From Acidisoma silvae (GTDB lineage Bacteria; Pseudomonadota; Alphaproteobacteria; Acetobacterales; Acetobacteraceae), in assembly GCF_020618775.1 (NCBI RefSeq), contig NZ_JAESVB010000001.1:806001-870000 (forward strand): DNA of 64,000 nucleotides, written 5' to 3'. Under the pieces are notes generated by a model, which did no database searches, was not told the DNA's origin, and saw only the letters and a list, made by a program, of their open reading frames with translations. Of this stretch, positions 15,657-26,801 are shown in pieces (positions within the stretch are counted from its first letter, which is position 1; every line of letters starts with the position of its first letter). Position numbers and translations under genes: made by a program.

Positions 15657-17210
15657 GTGACGCCTGCGCCTGAGCTGCGGAGGCTGGTCATTCTCGCTGA
15701 AGATAAGACTTGGGGTCGTCATCGCCGCGATGTGCGGCTGGACGGGCCTTTGACACCGGCCGATATCGCGGCTGTCGCCCATGGTGTCCGGCTGGTTCTG
15801 TCCGACAGCGCTGCCACCCGTATCCGCCATGCAAGGCGGATTGTGGAGGCTTTGTCCGAGCAGGGTATTCGCGGCTACGGCATCAATACCGGCGTCGGCG
15901 CCCTCTGCGATGTGCTGATCGACCGGCCGCAGCAACAGGCCCTGTCGCGCAATATCCTGTTCAGCCATGCGGCCGGTCTGGGTGACCCCTTGGGCCGGGT
16001 CGAGACGCGCGCCGTCATGGCCGCCCAGATCGCGAATTTCGCGCATGGCGCATCCGGCGTGCGGCTGGACGTGGTGGAAGCGCTGATCGCCTTGCTCAAT
16101 GCCGATATCCTGCCGGTCATCCCGTCGCGCGGCTCCGTCGGCTATCTCACCCATGCGGCGGCCATCGGCCTGGTGCTGATCGGCGCGGGGGACGCGCGTA
16201 TCGGGGCTGACCGCATCAGCGGTGCCGAGGCCATGGCGCGCATCGGCCGCAAGCCCCTGGTGCTGGAAGCGAAGGAAGGGCTCAGCCTTGTCAATGGCAC
16301 GCCCTGTGCCACGGGCCTGGCCGCCGTCGCGTTGGACCGCATGCAGCGCTTGCTGGACTGGTCGGATGCCGCCGCCGCGCTGACCTATGAAAACCTCGGC
16401 GTCCAGGCCGGTACTTTCGATGAGGTGACGCTGGCGCTGCGCAAGTCCTACGGCTTGCAGCATGTCGGGCAGGCCATGCGTCATTGGCTGGCGAATAGCC
16501 CGATGCTGGCGGCCAGCCTCGGCCGCCGTACGCAGGATCCGCTCAGCCTGCGCGCCGTGCCGCATGTGCATGGCGCGGCGCGTGATGCCTTCGTGGCGGC
16601 CGAAGCCGTCGTCATCCGGGAATTGGAAAGCGTGACGGACAATCCGGCGGTCGGCGGCACGCCGGAAGCACCGGTGGTGCGGTCAGAAGCCCATGCCGTC
16701 GCGACGGGCCTGGCTTTGGCGCTGGACGCCCTGGCCCCGGCGGCGGCGGCACTCGCCGCCGTGTCCGAGCGGCGGACGGACCGGCTGGTCAACCCGCTGG
16801 TGAGCGGCCTGCCGGCCTTTCTGGCGGCCGATGGCGGCGTTTTTTCCGGCTATATGATCGCGCAATATACGGCGGTCGCCCTGGTCGCGGAAAACCGGCG
16901 CCTGTCGCTGCCGGCAAGCCTTGACGGCGGCATCACCTCGGCCTTGCAGGAGGATATGCTGCCGCATTCCACCCCGGCGGCGCTGAAGCTTCTCGCCATT
17001 CTCGACAATCTGCGTGATGTGCTGGCGATCGAGTTGCTGGCGGCGGCGCAGGCCTATGACTGCCAGCCGGGCGTTGCTCTGGCACCGGCGACGGCAGCAC
17101 TGCGCCGTGCCATCCGCGCCATGGTGCCGACCTATGCGGATGACCGGCCGATGAATGCCGACATTATGCGGCTGCGGGACCTGCTGGACCGGTCGCCCTT
17201 CGCGCTCTAG
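15657..17210 (+). CDS. Aromatic amino acid / histidine ammonia-lyase family protein lacking the MIO triad
   Basis: A 517-residue homologue of HutH. Retained landmarks, numbered from a TTG 12 bases upstream, are GYGINTGVG (Tyr78), FAHGASGVRLDVVEALIALLN, SLVNGTPCATG (Asn217), R303 and VAENRRLSLPAS (Glu). The cofactor segment normally reading GSVGASGDLAPLAH is GSVGYLTH (163-170), so the Ala-Ser-Gly that cyclises to the MIO electrophile is gone. The usual catalytic Tyr of QDPYSLR is Leu300 (QDPLSLR). Deamination by the normal mechanism therefore looks impossible. I chose the GTG at 15657 for the GAGG 9 bases before it; the TTG at 15645 is the alternative. The stop overlaps the convergent gene by 4 bases. 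Confidence 0.85.
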   Translation: MTPAPELRRLVILAEDKTWGRHRRDVRLDGPLTPADIAAVAHGVRLVLSDSAATRIRHARRIVEALSEQGIRGYGINTGVGALCDVLIDRPQQQALSRNILFSHAAGLGDPLGRVETRAVMAAQIANFAHGASGVRLDVVEALIALLNADILPVIPSRGSVGYLTHAAAIGLVLIGAGDARIGADRISGAEAMARIGRKPLVLEAKEGLSLVNGTPCATGLAAVALDRMQRLLDWSDAAAALTYENLGVQAGTFDEVTLALRKSYGLQHVGQAMRHWLANSPMLAASLGRRTQDPLSLRAVPHVHGAARDAFVAAEAVVIRELESVTDNPAVGGTPEAPVVRSEAHAVATGLALALDALAPAAAALAAVSERRTDRLVNPLVSGLPAFLAADGGVFSGYMIAQYTAVALVAENRRLSLPASLDGGITSALQEDMLPHSTPAALKLLAILDNLRDVLAIELLAAAQAYDCQPGVALAPATAALRRAIRAMVPTYADDRPMNADIMRLRDLLDRSPFAL

Positions 17211-18583
17211 GCGGCCGCAATCGGCGCATAGGCTTCGACCTGGTCGAGATGGAGATAGTCTGATCCCAGCAGCCGCACGCGCAGGCCCGCGCAGAGTATG
17301 GGCGGTTGCAGGTTCAGGATCATCGGCCGGCCATCGACCCCGCCCAGGATACGGTCTGCGGTGTCGCGATAGATTTCGTGCCAGGCACCGGCGGTATCGT
17401 TGATGTCGATCGCGAAATTCCGGAAGCGGCCGCCGCAGGCGGCGTCGTCGATGCGGTTGAAAAGCCTGACCTGGGCGACGGGGGCGGCAGTTGTCAGGTC
17501 TACTTTCCACCAGGGCGCATGCTCCAGCTCGGTATGGAACTGGAAGGAGCCGGTCAGTTTGCCGTTCACCGCGCCGGCCGCGTCTTCCTCGGCGGATTCG
17601 GAACGAGACCAGGCGGAGGTGGAACTCTGTGTTGCCTTCTGCCCAACAAGAAGATTGGGTCCGGGCGGCGCGGGCACCACGATTTGAGTATAGTGCTGTA
17701 GAAGATGCTTCAGCCAGAAGTCCCGCAGGCTTGAGTCATAAACGGCATTCAGCCGGCGCAAATGTCCCGGTGCGCCGCCGTCACGCTCGATCGCGCCCCA
17801 TATGACCTGCCCACCATAATCGCCGACCAGGCCGCGTTCCACGCGCCGGCGGAAATCGCCTTCGGACTTGATCGAGTAATGATGGATATAGGCGCCGGAT
17901 TGCCGAATGCCGGTTTGCGTCGTCTCGCGTTCATAGTAGCTGGCATTGTCGTGGAACAGGGTGCGGTGGTCGCCAAGCACGTTAAAGGCCTGTAGGTTGT
18001 CGCCCAGGACATGGCCCCAGTCGTGCCAGATATACCACAAGGACGTGATGGCTTCGGGCGTCACGCGGCGCGACCGCGTCAGCGTTTTGGTTGCGCTGAC
18101 GATTTCGCTTTCCCGGCGGACATAATTGAGCAAAACGCTGCCCGCTGGCCGGTGCGCGAAACCGCTATTGCCGAAATGCTGCCAATTGAAGGAGATGCTG
18201 TCCCATTCTTCAGGGATGCCAGCGAGATAGGTTTTGATATTGCCGTCGGGCAGGCGCAGAAATTCGTCGATGTCCAGAAACATGAACCAGTCTGTTTCTG
18301 CCATATGATGATGCAGGAAATGCCGGGTCATTTGAAACTGCTGGCCTTGAAGGCCGAAATACAGCAGCACCAGGAAGGGATCAGGGCCTTCCAGGAACGG
18401 CAAGGCTGCCGTCACGATGGCCGCCGCGTCATCGTCATTGACATAGAGATAGACGCGGTCGAAGCCGATGCGGCGGTGATAGGAGAGCCATTCGGCGATA
18501 TACTGCGTCTCCCAGCGGGCGCAGGCGATAATCGCCACTTCCACATGGGGGCGCGACGCCGGGGGACGATGGTCAGACATCAT
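17207..18583 (-). CDS. GT-A glycosyltransferase with C-terminal discoidin (F5/8 type C-like) domain
   Basis: A 458-residue protein. Residues about 12-290 match the Glyco_tranf_2_4 / GT92-type fold: VAIIACARWETQYIAEWLSY, then FMFLDIDEFLRLP with a DxD-like motif for a metal-bound nucleotide sugar. Residues about 315-450 resemble a carbohydrate-binding F5/8 C domain: NLLVGQKATQSSTSAW, AVNGKLTGSFQFHTE, WWKVDLTTAAPVAQVRLFNR. Such a fusion suggests a glycan-modifying enzyme that also binds its acceptor. There is no signal peptide. The acceptor is unknown. Confidence 0.85.
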   Translation of the reverse strand: MMSDHRPPASRPHVEVAIIACARWETQYIAEWLSYHRRIGFDRVYLYVNDDDAAAIVTAALPFLEGPDPFLVLLYFGLQGQQFQMTRHFLHHHMAETDWFMFLDIDEFLRLPDGNIKTYLAGIPEEWDSISFNWQHFGNSGFAHRPAGSVLLNYVRRESEIVSATKTLTRSRRVTPEAITSLWYIWHDWGHVLGDNLQAFNVLGDHRTLFHDNASYYERETTQTGIRQSGAYIHHYSIKSEGDFRRRVERGLVGDYGGQVIWGAIERDGGAPGHLRRLNAVYDSSLRDFWLKHLLQHYTQIVVPAPPGPNLLVGQKATQSSTSAWSRSESAEEDAAGAVNGKLTGSFQFHTELEHAPWWKVDLTTAAPVAQVRLFNRIDDAACGGRFRNFAIDINDTAGAWHEIYRDTADRILGGVDGRPMILNLQPPILCAGLRVRLLGSDYLHLDQVEAYAPIAAA

Positions 18584-18806
18584 AAGGCGCCGCTTGCTCC
18601 CTCACTTGACCAGAGCTGGAATACGGTACTCACTAGCGCAAACCCGTGCAGCGTGAAAGAGACAGTGGCGCTACGCCTTATCGCGTCTGAGCCAGTCGAA
18701 ACTGTCGTCGTGTCGGCGCCGCTACAGAATGAGCCGGACCGCGACGGCGAGATACTTCAATCACATTTGCCTGCGCCTGCGCCTGACGCCGTGCGGGCTT
18801 TATGTT

Positions 18807-18826
18807 TGCCTGGTCATTGCCAGGCA
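18807..18826 (-). terminator. Weak hairpin downstream of the MATE gene
   Basis: Seven-base arms TGCCTGG and CCAGGCA with a 6-base loop, 19 bases past the MATE stop. There is no T-run after it on the minus strand, so termination is only a suggestion. The surrounding gap (18584-18844) holds no other feature I can support. Confidence 0.25.
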
Positions 18827-18844
18827 TCGATGGCGGGTCGGCTA

Positions 18845-20293
18845 TTATGTCCCATCCGTCTCAAAATTGCTGACCGCATTGCGTCCGCCGGGCACGGCGA
18901 TGATCGGCTCGGGCAATTTGACGGGATGCTCGCGGTCCAGCCTGTTGATGACGCGGAAGGCGAGGATGACGGCGGCGATGCCGAACAATACATAGCCGCC
19001 GGCCTGGCCCACCGCCACGCCCAGCGGCCCGTATTGTGCGCCGACATGGACGAAGGGAATGGTGCCGAGCGTCGCCCGGCCCCAGTTCAGCACCGTCGCA
19101 TAGCCGGGCCGGCCCAGATTGTTGAAGGCGGCATTGCCGACGAACAGCGCGCCCAGGAAAATGGCGCTGCCCGCCAGCCAACTGCAATAAAGATGCAGCA
19201 GATCGGCTGCCACGCCCTTGGAGGAGAAGGCGATGGCCAGCCCGTTCTGCGCGGCCGCCAGTACGGCCCAGGCAATGACCACCGCGATGGCCATGAAGAT
19301 GAGGCTGCTGCGCAGCGTCTCCCGCACCCGGTCAGTCCGGCCGGCGCCGAGATTCTGCGCCATGATCGGCCCCACCGCGCCGGTCAGCGCGAAGATGACG
19401 CCGAAGGCGACCGGCATCATGCGGTCGATCGCCGCCTGTCCGGCCACAGCGGCCACGCCGAAATGCGCCATGGTATGGGTGACATAGGCCGAGCCCACCG
19501 GCGTCGCCAGATTGGTGAGAATGGCCGGGCCGGCCACGCGCCCGACCTGCGTCAGATCGGCCCGTGCCAGGGCCGTATCGGGGCGGCCGAGCAGGCCCTG
19601 CCGGCGGATATAATACAGGCCGAGTAAAGTCATGAAGGCGCGAGACAGAACGGTGCTGATGGCCGCGCCTTCCAACCCCAGATGCAGCACGAAGATGAAG
19701 ACGGGGTCCATCGCCGCCACGGCCACCGCGCCGTAGAGCGTGACGTTCATCGCGCGCCTTGCGGCACCGGCCGAGCGCAGCAGCGCGCCGCCGCCCATGC
19801 CGATGATCATGAAGGGCAGGGCAGGGCAGGTAATGAGCAGATACAGCGCGGCGAGGGACTTCGTTTCCCCGGTCGCATGCAGCAGGTCGAGCAGCGGGTT
19901 GCGGAAGACCGCCGTGACCAGGCCGAGGGCGAGGGTGATGACGGCCATGGCGATCAGGCTGGTGGCGGCGATGCGCGGCGCGGCACTGCCTTCAATGCCG
20001 TCCGCCCGGCCGATGGCGGTGGAGACGGCGGCGCCGATGCCGATCGTCAGCCCGATGCCGATGGAAATCTGAAAGAAGCCGATGGCGCCGGCAAAGCCCA
20101 CGGCGGCGGCCACGGCCTTGTCACCCAGGCGCGACAGATAGAAGAAATTGAGCAGATCGACCGCGAAGACGGCGACGATGCCGATGGTGCCGGTCAGCGC
20201 CATCACTGAGACATGCCGCATGATCGAGCCGGAGACGAAGCGGGCATGAGCGCTGCCCGGGCCAGCCGCACCCGAGTGAGAAGTTTTCGCCAT
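18845..20293 (-). CDS. MATE family efflux transporter
   Basis: A multidrug/toxin extrusion antiporter in the inner membrane with about 12 hydrophobic helices in two homologous halves. The first half contains FFYLSRLGDKAVAAAVG and the second GQAAIDRMMPVAFGVIFALTGAVGPIMAQNLGAG, the latter the family signature. I chose the ATG at 20293 (MAKTSHSG) because AAGGAA stands 9 bases upstream. The longer frame starting at 20395 would add 34 poorly hydrophobic residues. This gives 482 residues. The gap to the next gene (20294-20524) is a shared divergent promoter region with no gene seen. Confidence 0.92.
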   Translation of the reverse strand: MAKTSHSGAAGPGSAHARFVSGSIMRHVSVMALTGTIGIVAVFAVDLLNFFYLSRLGDKAVAAAVGFAGAIGFFQISIGIGLTIGIGAAVSTAIGRADGIEGSAAPRIAATSLIAMAVITLALGLVTAVFRNPLLDLLHATGETKSLAALYLLITCPALPFMIIGMGGGALLRSAGAARRAMNVTLYGAVAVAAMDPVFIFVLHLGLEGAAISTVLSRAFMTLLGLYYIRRQGLLGRPDTALARADLTQVGRVAGPAILTNLATPVGSAYVTHTMAHFGVAAVAGQAAIDRMMPVAFGVIFALTGAVGPIMAQNLGAGRTDRVRETLRSSLIFMAIAVVIAWAVLAAAQNGLAIAFSSKGVAADLLHLYCSWLAGSAIFLGALFVGNAAFNNLGRPGYATVLNWGRATLGTIPFVHVGAQYGPLGVAVGQAGGYVLFGIAAVILAFRVINRLDREHPVKLPEPIIAVPGGRNAVSNFETDGT

Positions 20294-20524
20294 CTCGGGT
20301 TTCCTTATCGTCCTGCCGGGCATGAGATAGTCGGATGCAACGGATATCGCCAGAGCAGCCGGCCATGCGGTTAAGGCCCGCGCATCGATCATCATGCCTG
20401 ATCCTCCACCGACCAGGGGCGGTGATGCAATGGCGTGATTTGTCCGCTCTTCGTCCGGATCCGGTATTTCGCCTTTGGCCTTAAGAATAAATGATAGGCA
20501 GATCCAAGGTTCAGGGAGGCTTCA

Positions 20525-21085
20525 ATGTCCGATACCGCTCTTCTCGTCATCGATGTGCAGGAATCCTTCCGCCACCGCGACTATTGGGACGAGGCGACCG
20601 CGTCAGCCTTCATCGAACGGCAACAGGCCTTGATCGACGGCGCCAAGGCTGCCGGTATTCCGGTCATCCAGGTATTTCATGTCGAGGAGAGCGGTATCTT
20701 CTCCGAGGCGTCCGGTCTGGTCACGCCGCTGGCCCCGCTGGCCATCACGCCGGCGGCCGTCTTCCGGAAGCGCCGTCACAGCGCCCTTGTCGGCTCGGGC
20801 CTCGATGTCTGGCTGACCACGCATGGCATCCGCCGGGTCATCGTCTCCGGCATCCGCACCGAACAATGCTGCGAGACCACGACGCGCCATGCCTCCGACC
20901 TCGGCTATGACGTGGACTATGTCGGTGAAGCGACGCTGACCTTTGCCATGACGGATGCTGCCGGTCGGGTGTGGAGCGCGGCCGAGATTCGGGCGCGCAC
21001 GGAACTGGTTCTGGCCGGCCGCTTCGCGCGTATCGCGACGGTCGCGGAGGCTCTGGCAGACGCCGAACAGGCCATCGCCGCATGA
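20525..21085 (+). CDS. Isochorismatase-fold cysteine hydrolase
   Basis: A 186-residue cysteine hydrolase with the family triad visible: Asp in LLVIDVQESF, Lys in FRKRRHSALVGSG, and the nucleophile in GIRTEQCCETTTRHASDLGY. Members cleave amides or vinyl ethers (nicotinamidase, isochorismatase, carbamoylsarcosine hydrolase); the substrate here is not determined. GGGAGG lies 8 bases before the ATG. Its stop overlaps the start of a GlxA-type regulator by 4 bases, an arrangement in which the regulator often controls the hydrolase or its substrate. Confidence 0.9.
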   Translation: MSDTALLVIDVQESFRHRDYWDEATASAFIERQQALIDGAKAAGIPVIQVFHVEESGIFSEASGLVTPLAPLAITPAAVFRKRRHSALVGSGLDVWLTTHGIRRVIVSGIRTEQCCETTTRHASDLGYDVDYVGEATLTFAMTDAAGRVWSAAEIRARTELVLAGRFARIATVAEALADAEQAIAA

Positions 21086-22092
21086 CGGCACAAGCGCGGC
21101 ATCCGGCCGAGGTCGCCATCATCGTGGTCGTGCCGCCGCGCGTGCTGCTGCTGGATATCGCTGGCCCCATCGAGGTTCTGCGCAAAGCCAATCTGGAGCA
21201 GGACCGGCTGCGCTTCATCATCACCTATGTCGGGCCCTCGGCTGAGACCGGCAGTTCCATCGGTCTCGGCCTGTCCGGTATCAAGGCGCTGCCGGAACGC
21301 GTTCCGGATGACGCCCTGGTCGTCATCCCCGGCAGCGCGGATCAGCCGCTTGGCGCGACCTTACCTGATCGCGACAGCGACGGCCCGCAGGAAGCTGCCA
21401 TCATCGACTGGTTGCAGCGCGTTATCAGACCGGGCATCCGGCTCGCGTCCATCTGTTCGGGGGCGCTTATTGCCGCCCGCGCCGGACTTCTGGATGGGTA
21501 TGACTGCACCACGCATCATGCTTGCACGACGGATCTTATCCGCCTCGCGCCGGCCGCCCGCGTGCGGGAGAACCGGCTTTATGTCGAGGACGGCGACCGG
21601 CTGACCAGTGCGGGCATCACCGCCGGTATCGATCTGATGCTGCATGTCGTGGCGCAGATGGCCGGTCCTGCGGTGGCGCTGGCCGTGGCCCGCTATCTGG
21701 TCGTCTATCTGCGCCGTGGCGGGGCTGACCCACAGCTTTCGCCATGGCTGGAGGGGCGCAATCATATCCATCCCGTCATCCACAGGGCGCAGGATGCCGT
21801 CGCCGCCAATCCTGCGGCGGATTGGTCGGTCGAGCGTCTGGCGCAGATCGCGGCAGCCAGCCCGCGCAATCTGTCCCGGCTGTTCAATGACCATGCCGGC
21901 ATGAGCGTGACGGATTATGTCAGCCGGATGCGGATTGCCCTGGCGCGCGAGCTGCTAACCGGCTCGCGGCTCGATATGGAGGCGGTCGCGGAGCACAGCG
22001 GCTTTGCCTCCGCGCGGCAATTGCGTCGCGCCTGGGGGCGCTTCCATGGCAGTCCGCCCAGCATGATGCGCGGTGAGGCGGCGGGCGCATAG
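21082..22092 (+). CDS. GlxA family AraC-type transcriptional regulator
   Basis: A 336-residue regulator: an N-terminal DJ-1/PfpI-like domain (residues about 10-190, with ICSGALIAARAGLLDG at the nucleophile-elbow position) and a C-terminal AraC DNA-binding domain with two helix-turn-helices (WSVERLAQIAAASPRNLSRLF and LDMEAVAEHSGFASARQL). The ATG at 21082 forms an ATGA overlap with the preceding hydrolase stop, which favours it over a longer frame starting at 20971. The ligand is unknown; relatives answer to small nitrogenous metabolites. Confidence 0.92.
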   Translation: MTAQARHPAEVAIIVVVPPRVLLLDIAGPIEVLRKANLEQDRLRFIITYVGPSAETGSSIGLGLSGIKALPERVPDDALVVIPGSADQPLGATLPDRDSDGPQEAAIIDWLQRVIRPGIRLASICSGALIAARAGLLDGYDCTTHHACTTDLIRLAPAARVRENRLYVEDGDRLTSAGITAGIDLMLHVVAQMAGPAVALAVARYLVVYLRRGGADPQLSPWLEGRNHIHPVIHRAQDAVAANPAADWSVERLAQIAAASPRNLSRLFNDHAGMSVTDYVSRMRIALARELLTGSRLDMEAVAEHSGFASARQLRRAWGRFHGSPPSMMRGEAAGA

Positions 22093-22170
22093 CGATGATG
22101 TCCGGATATGGCGAGCGTCGTCGCGCGGCCTGGGTCATGCTGCCGATGGTCTGACGCGAGGGGAGGGGTG

Positions 22171-24797
<2,627 letters not shown>

Positions 24798-24837
24798 GCT
24801 TCGGCGCGACGTCCTTCTCTCTCATAGGCGGCCTGAT

Positions 24838-26124
24838 TTGACCCCCAATGCCCGTTTTGAGGCCGCCATCGCGCTTTTGGAAGCGATAGCGGCCGCGCCT
24901 CGCAAACCCGCTGACGCGGTGGCGAATGATTTCTTCCGTAGCCGCCGCTATATCGGCGGCGGTGATCGTCGCGCTGTCGCGGAACAGGCGTGGTCCGTTC
25001 TGCGCCAGCATCGCCGCCTGACCTGGTGGATCGAGCGCGCCCAGGGTCAGCCCAGCGGGCGCATGCTGGTGGCCGCCGCCGCCATTCTGGGCGGCCAGAT
25101 CTATGGCGATGTCTGTGCCATGTTCTCCGGCGGGCGCTACGGGCCGCAGCCGCTGGAAGCCGATGAGGCGGAGATTCTGCGCCGCCTCAAGGATCATACG
25201 ATCGAGCATCCGGCCATGCCGCCGGCCGTCAGGCTGGAAGTGCCGGACTGGATTTATCCGCTGCTGGAAGCGCGTTTCGGCGCGGAGACCGACCGGGAAA
25301 TCGCCGCCATGCTGGCGCCGGCGCCGTTGGACCTGCGCGTGAATATGCTGAAGGGCAATCGCCAGCAGGCAATCGACGCGCTGGCGGCGGAAGGCATCAC
25401 CGCCAAATCCGGCCGTTTCAGCCCCTGGGGCCTGCGGGTCGAAGGCCGGCGTCCGGTCGTGACCGGCGAGGCTTTCCAAAGCGGCCTGATCGAAATCCAG
25501 GACGAAGGCAGCCAGATCGTGGCGCTGATGGCCGAGCCGCAGCCGGGCATGCGCGTGTTGGACTATTGCGCGGGTGCCGGCGGTAAGACGCTCGCCATGG
25601 CCATGATGATGGAGAACAAGGGCCATATCCTGGCCGCCGATACCTCCGCGCCGCGCCTGGACGGCGCCGTGCGCCGCCTGCGCCGGGCGGGCGTGCATAA
25701 TGTCGAGCAGCATCTGCTGACCGATGGAGACGGCAAATGGGCCAAGCGCCGACGCGAAACCTATGACCGCGTGCTGGTCGATGCGCCGTGCACCGGGACC
25801 GGCACCTGGCGCCGCAACCCCGATGCGCGGGCTCGGCTGACGGAACAGGATCTGTCCGAACTCGTCGCCAAGCAGGCTGTCATCCTACAGGAAGCCTCGC
25901 GCTTCCTGCGCAAGGGCGGGCGGCTGGTCTATGCCACCTGCTCCATCCTGCCGGCCGAGAATGAGGAGCAGGTGCAGCGCTTCCTGGCCGCGAATGCCGA
26001 TTTCACCCAGGTGGCGCCGACCCGGCCCGAGGCCGCGAAACTGGCCCGCGACGGTATGGTGCATCTGACCCCGGCCAGCCACGGCACAGACGGATTCTTC
26101 GCGGCCGTGCTCGAACGCGCATGA
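24838..26124 (+). CDS. RsmB/NOP2/Sun family rRNA (cytosine-5)-methyltransferase
   Basis: A 428-residue SAM-dependent RNA m5C methyltransferase. It has VLDYCAGAGGKTLAMA (SAM loop), VLVDAPCTGTGTWRRNPDAR with one catalytic Cys, and YATCSILPAENEEQVQ with the second, the two-Cys signature of the family. The N-terminus is helical and RsmB-like but shorter than E. coli RsmB. The start is a TTG at 24838 with AGGCGG upstream; no ATG fits better. It sits between guaB and guaA, and its stop overlaps the GNAT gene start by 4 bases. Confidence 0.93.
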   Translation: MTPNARFEAAIALLEAIAAAPRKPADAVANDFFRSRRYIGGGDRRAVAEQAWSVLRQHRRLTWWIERAQGQPSGRMLVAAAAILGGQIYGDVCAMFSGGRYGPQPLEADEAEILRRLKDHTIEHPAMPPAVRLEVPDWIYPLLEARFGAETDREIAAMLAPAPLDLRVNMLKGNRQQAIDALAAEGITAKSGRFSPWGLRVEGRRPVVTGEAFQSGLIEIQDEGSQIVALMAEPQPGMRVLDYCAGAGGKTLAMAMMMENKGHILAADTSAPRLDGAVRRLRRAGVHNVEQHLLTDGDGKWAKRRRETYDRVLVDAPCTGTGTWRRNPDARARLTEQDLSELVAKQAVILQEASRFLRKGGRLVYATCSILPAENEEQVQRFLAANADFTQVAPTRPEAAKLARDGMVHLTPASHGTDGFFAAVLERA

Positions 26125-26648
26125 CCATGGTCCGGCCCGCCCGTGTCACGGATGCGGCCGGAATTGCGGCGGTTCATGTCGCGGCCTGGCGCAGCGCCTA
26201 TCCCGGCCTGCTGCCGGACCATACGCTGACCCATCTCAACCAGGGTCAGCAGGAACTCTATTATTCCCGCCTGATCCGCAGCGGCCGCATCGTCCATGTC
26301 GCGGTGCCCGATGTCGATGATCCGACCCGGCACGCGGTCATCGGTTTCGTCACGGCCAGCCGGCATCCGCATACCGTCATCGCCGATGGCGAGGTCGAGA
26401 CGCTGTATGTGCTGGATGATTTCCGCGAGCAGGGCGCCGGCCGTGCCTTGATGCGGGCGGCGGCGGCCGATCTGGCGGCGGAAGGCTGCGCCAGTGTCTT
26501 TGTCTGGGTGCTGAGCCAGAATCCCAGCCGCTGGTTCTATGAGCGAATGGGCGGGGTGCGCACGGTAGAAGGCTCCGTCCGCGTGGGTGGAGAGATGCAG
26601 CCGCAGACGGCTTTCGTCTGGAACCCCATCGGGCGGCTGCTTGGCTAG
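26121..26648 (+). CDS. GNAT family N-acetyltransferase
   Basis: A 175-residue acetyltransferase. The acetyl-CoA loop is visible as VLDDFREQGAGRALMRAAAADL, preceded by a beta-strand (VETLYV). WVLSQNPSRWFYERMGG is the typical C-terminal strand-helix with Asn and Tyr. The N-terminal VRPARVTDAAGIAAVHVAAWRSAY is the standard GNAT entry. It overlaps the upstream methyltransferase gene by ATGA, so coupled translation is likely. The substrate is unknown. Confidence 0.92.
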   Translation: MTMVRPARVTDAAGIAAVHVAAWRSAYPGLLPDHTLTHLNQGQQELYYSRLIRSGRIVHVAVPDVDDPTRHAVIGFVTASRHPHTVIADGEVETLYVLDDFREQGAGRALMRAAAADLAAEGCASVFVWVLSQNPSRWFYERMGGVRTVEGSVRVGGEMQPQTAFVWNPIGRLLG

Positions 26649-26656
26649 GCTAAGCT

Positions 26657-26735
26657 GTTCTTTTTTATAAAAAAGAACCAAAAAACTTTTATCATTTCGA
26701 AAGTCTTTTTGCTTCTTTTTCTCCAGAAAAAGAAG
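26657..26735. repeat. AT-rich pair of palindromes between the GNAT gene and guaA
   Basis: A strongly AT-rich island in GC-rich surroundings. The first part, 26657-26678, is a perfect 22-base palindrome with GTTC and GAAC ends. The second has 11-base arms at 26712-26722 and 26725-26735 (CTTCTTTTTCT and its inverse) around CC. It starts 9 bases after the GNAT stop and ends 67 bases before guaA. It may terminate the upstream operon in both orientations. I recall similar AT islands in Acetobacteraceae genomes, but cannot verify that here. Confidence 0.75.
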
Positions 26736-26801
26736 GTTCTTGCTGGGGAGGTTTGCACGCGAATCGCTTGCCTCGGGCCGCGGGCAGGTTCATATCGCGA
26801 C

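Noticed and set aside
18729-18995. 88-codon plus frame in the gap before the MATE gene's 3' end
   Set aside because: Half of it lies antisense to the MATE gene and it has no recognisable sequence.
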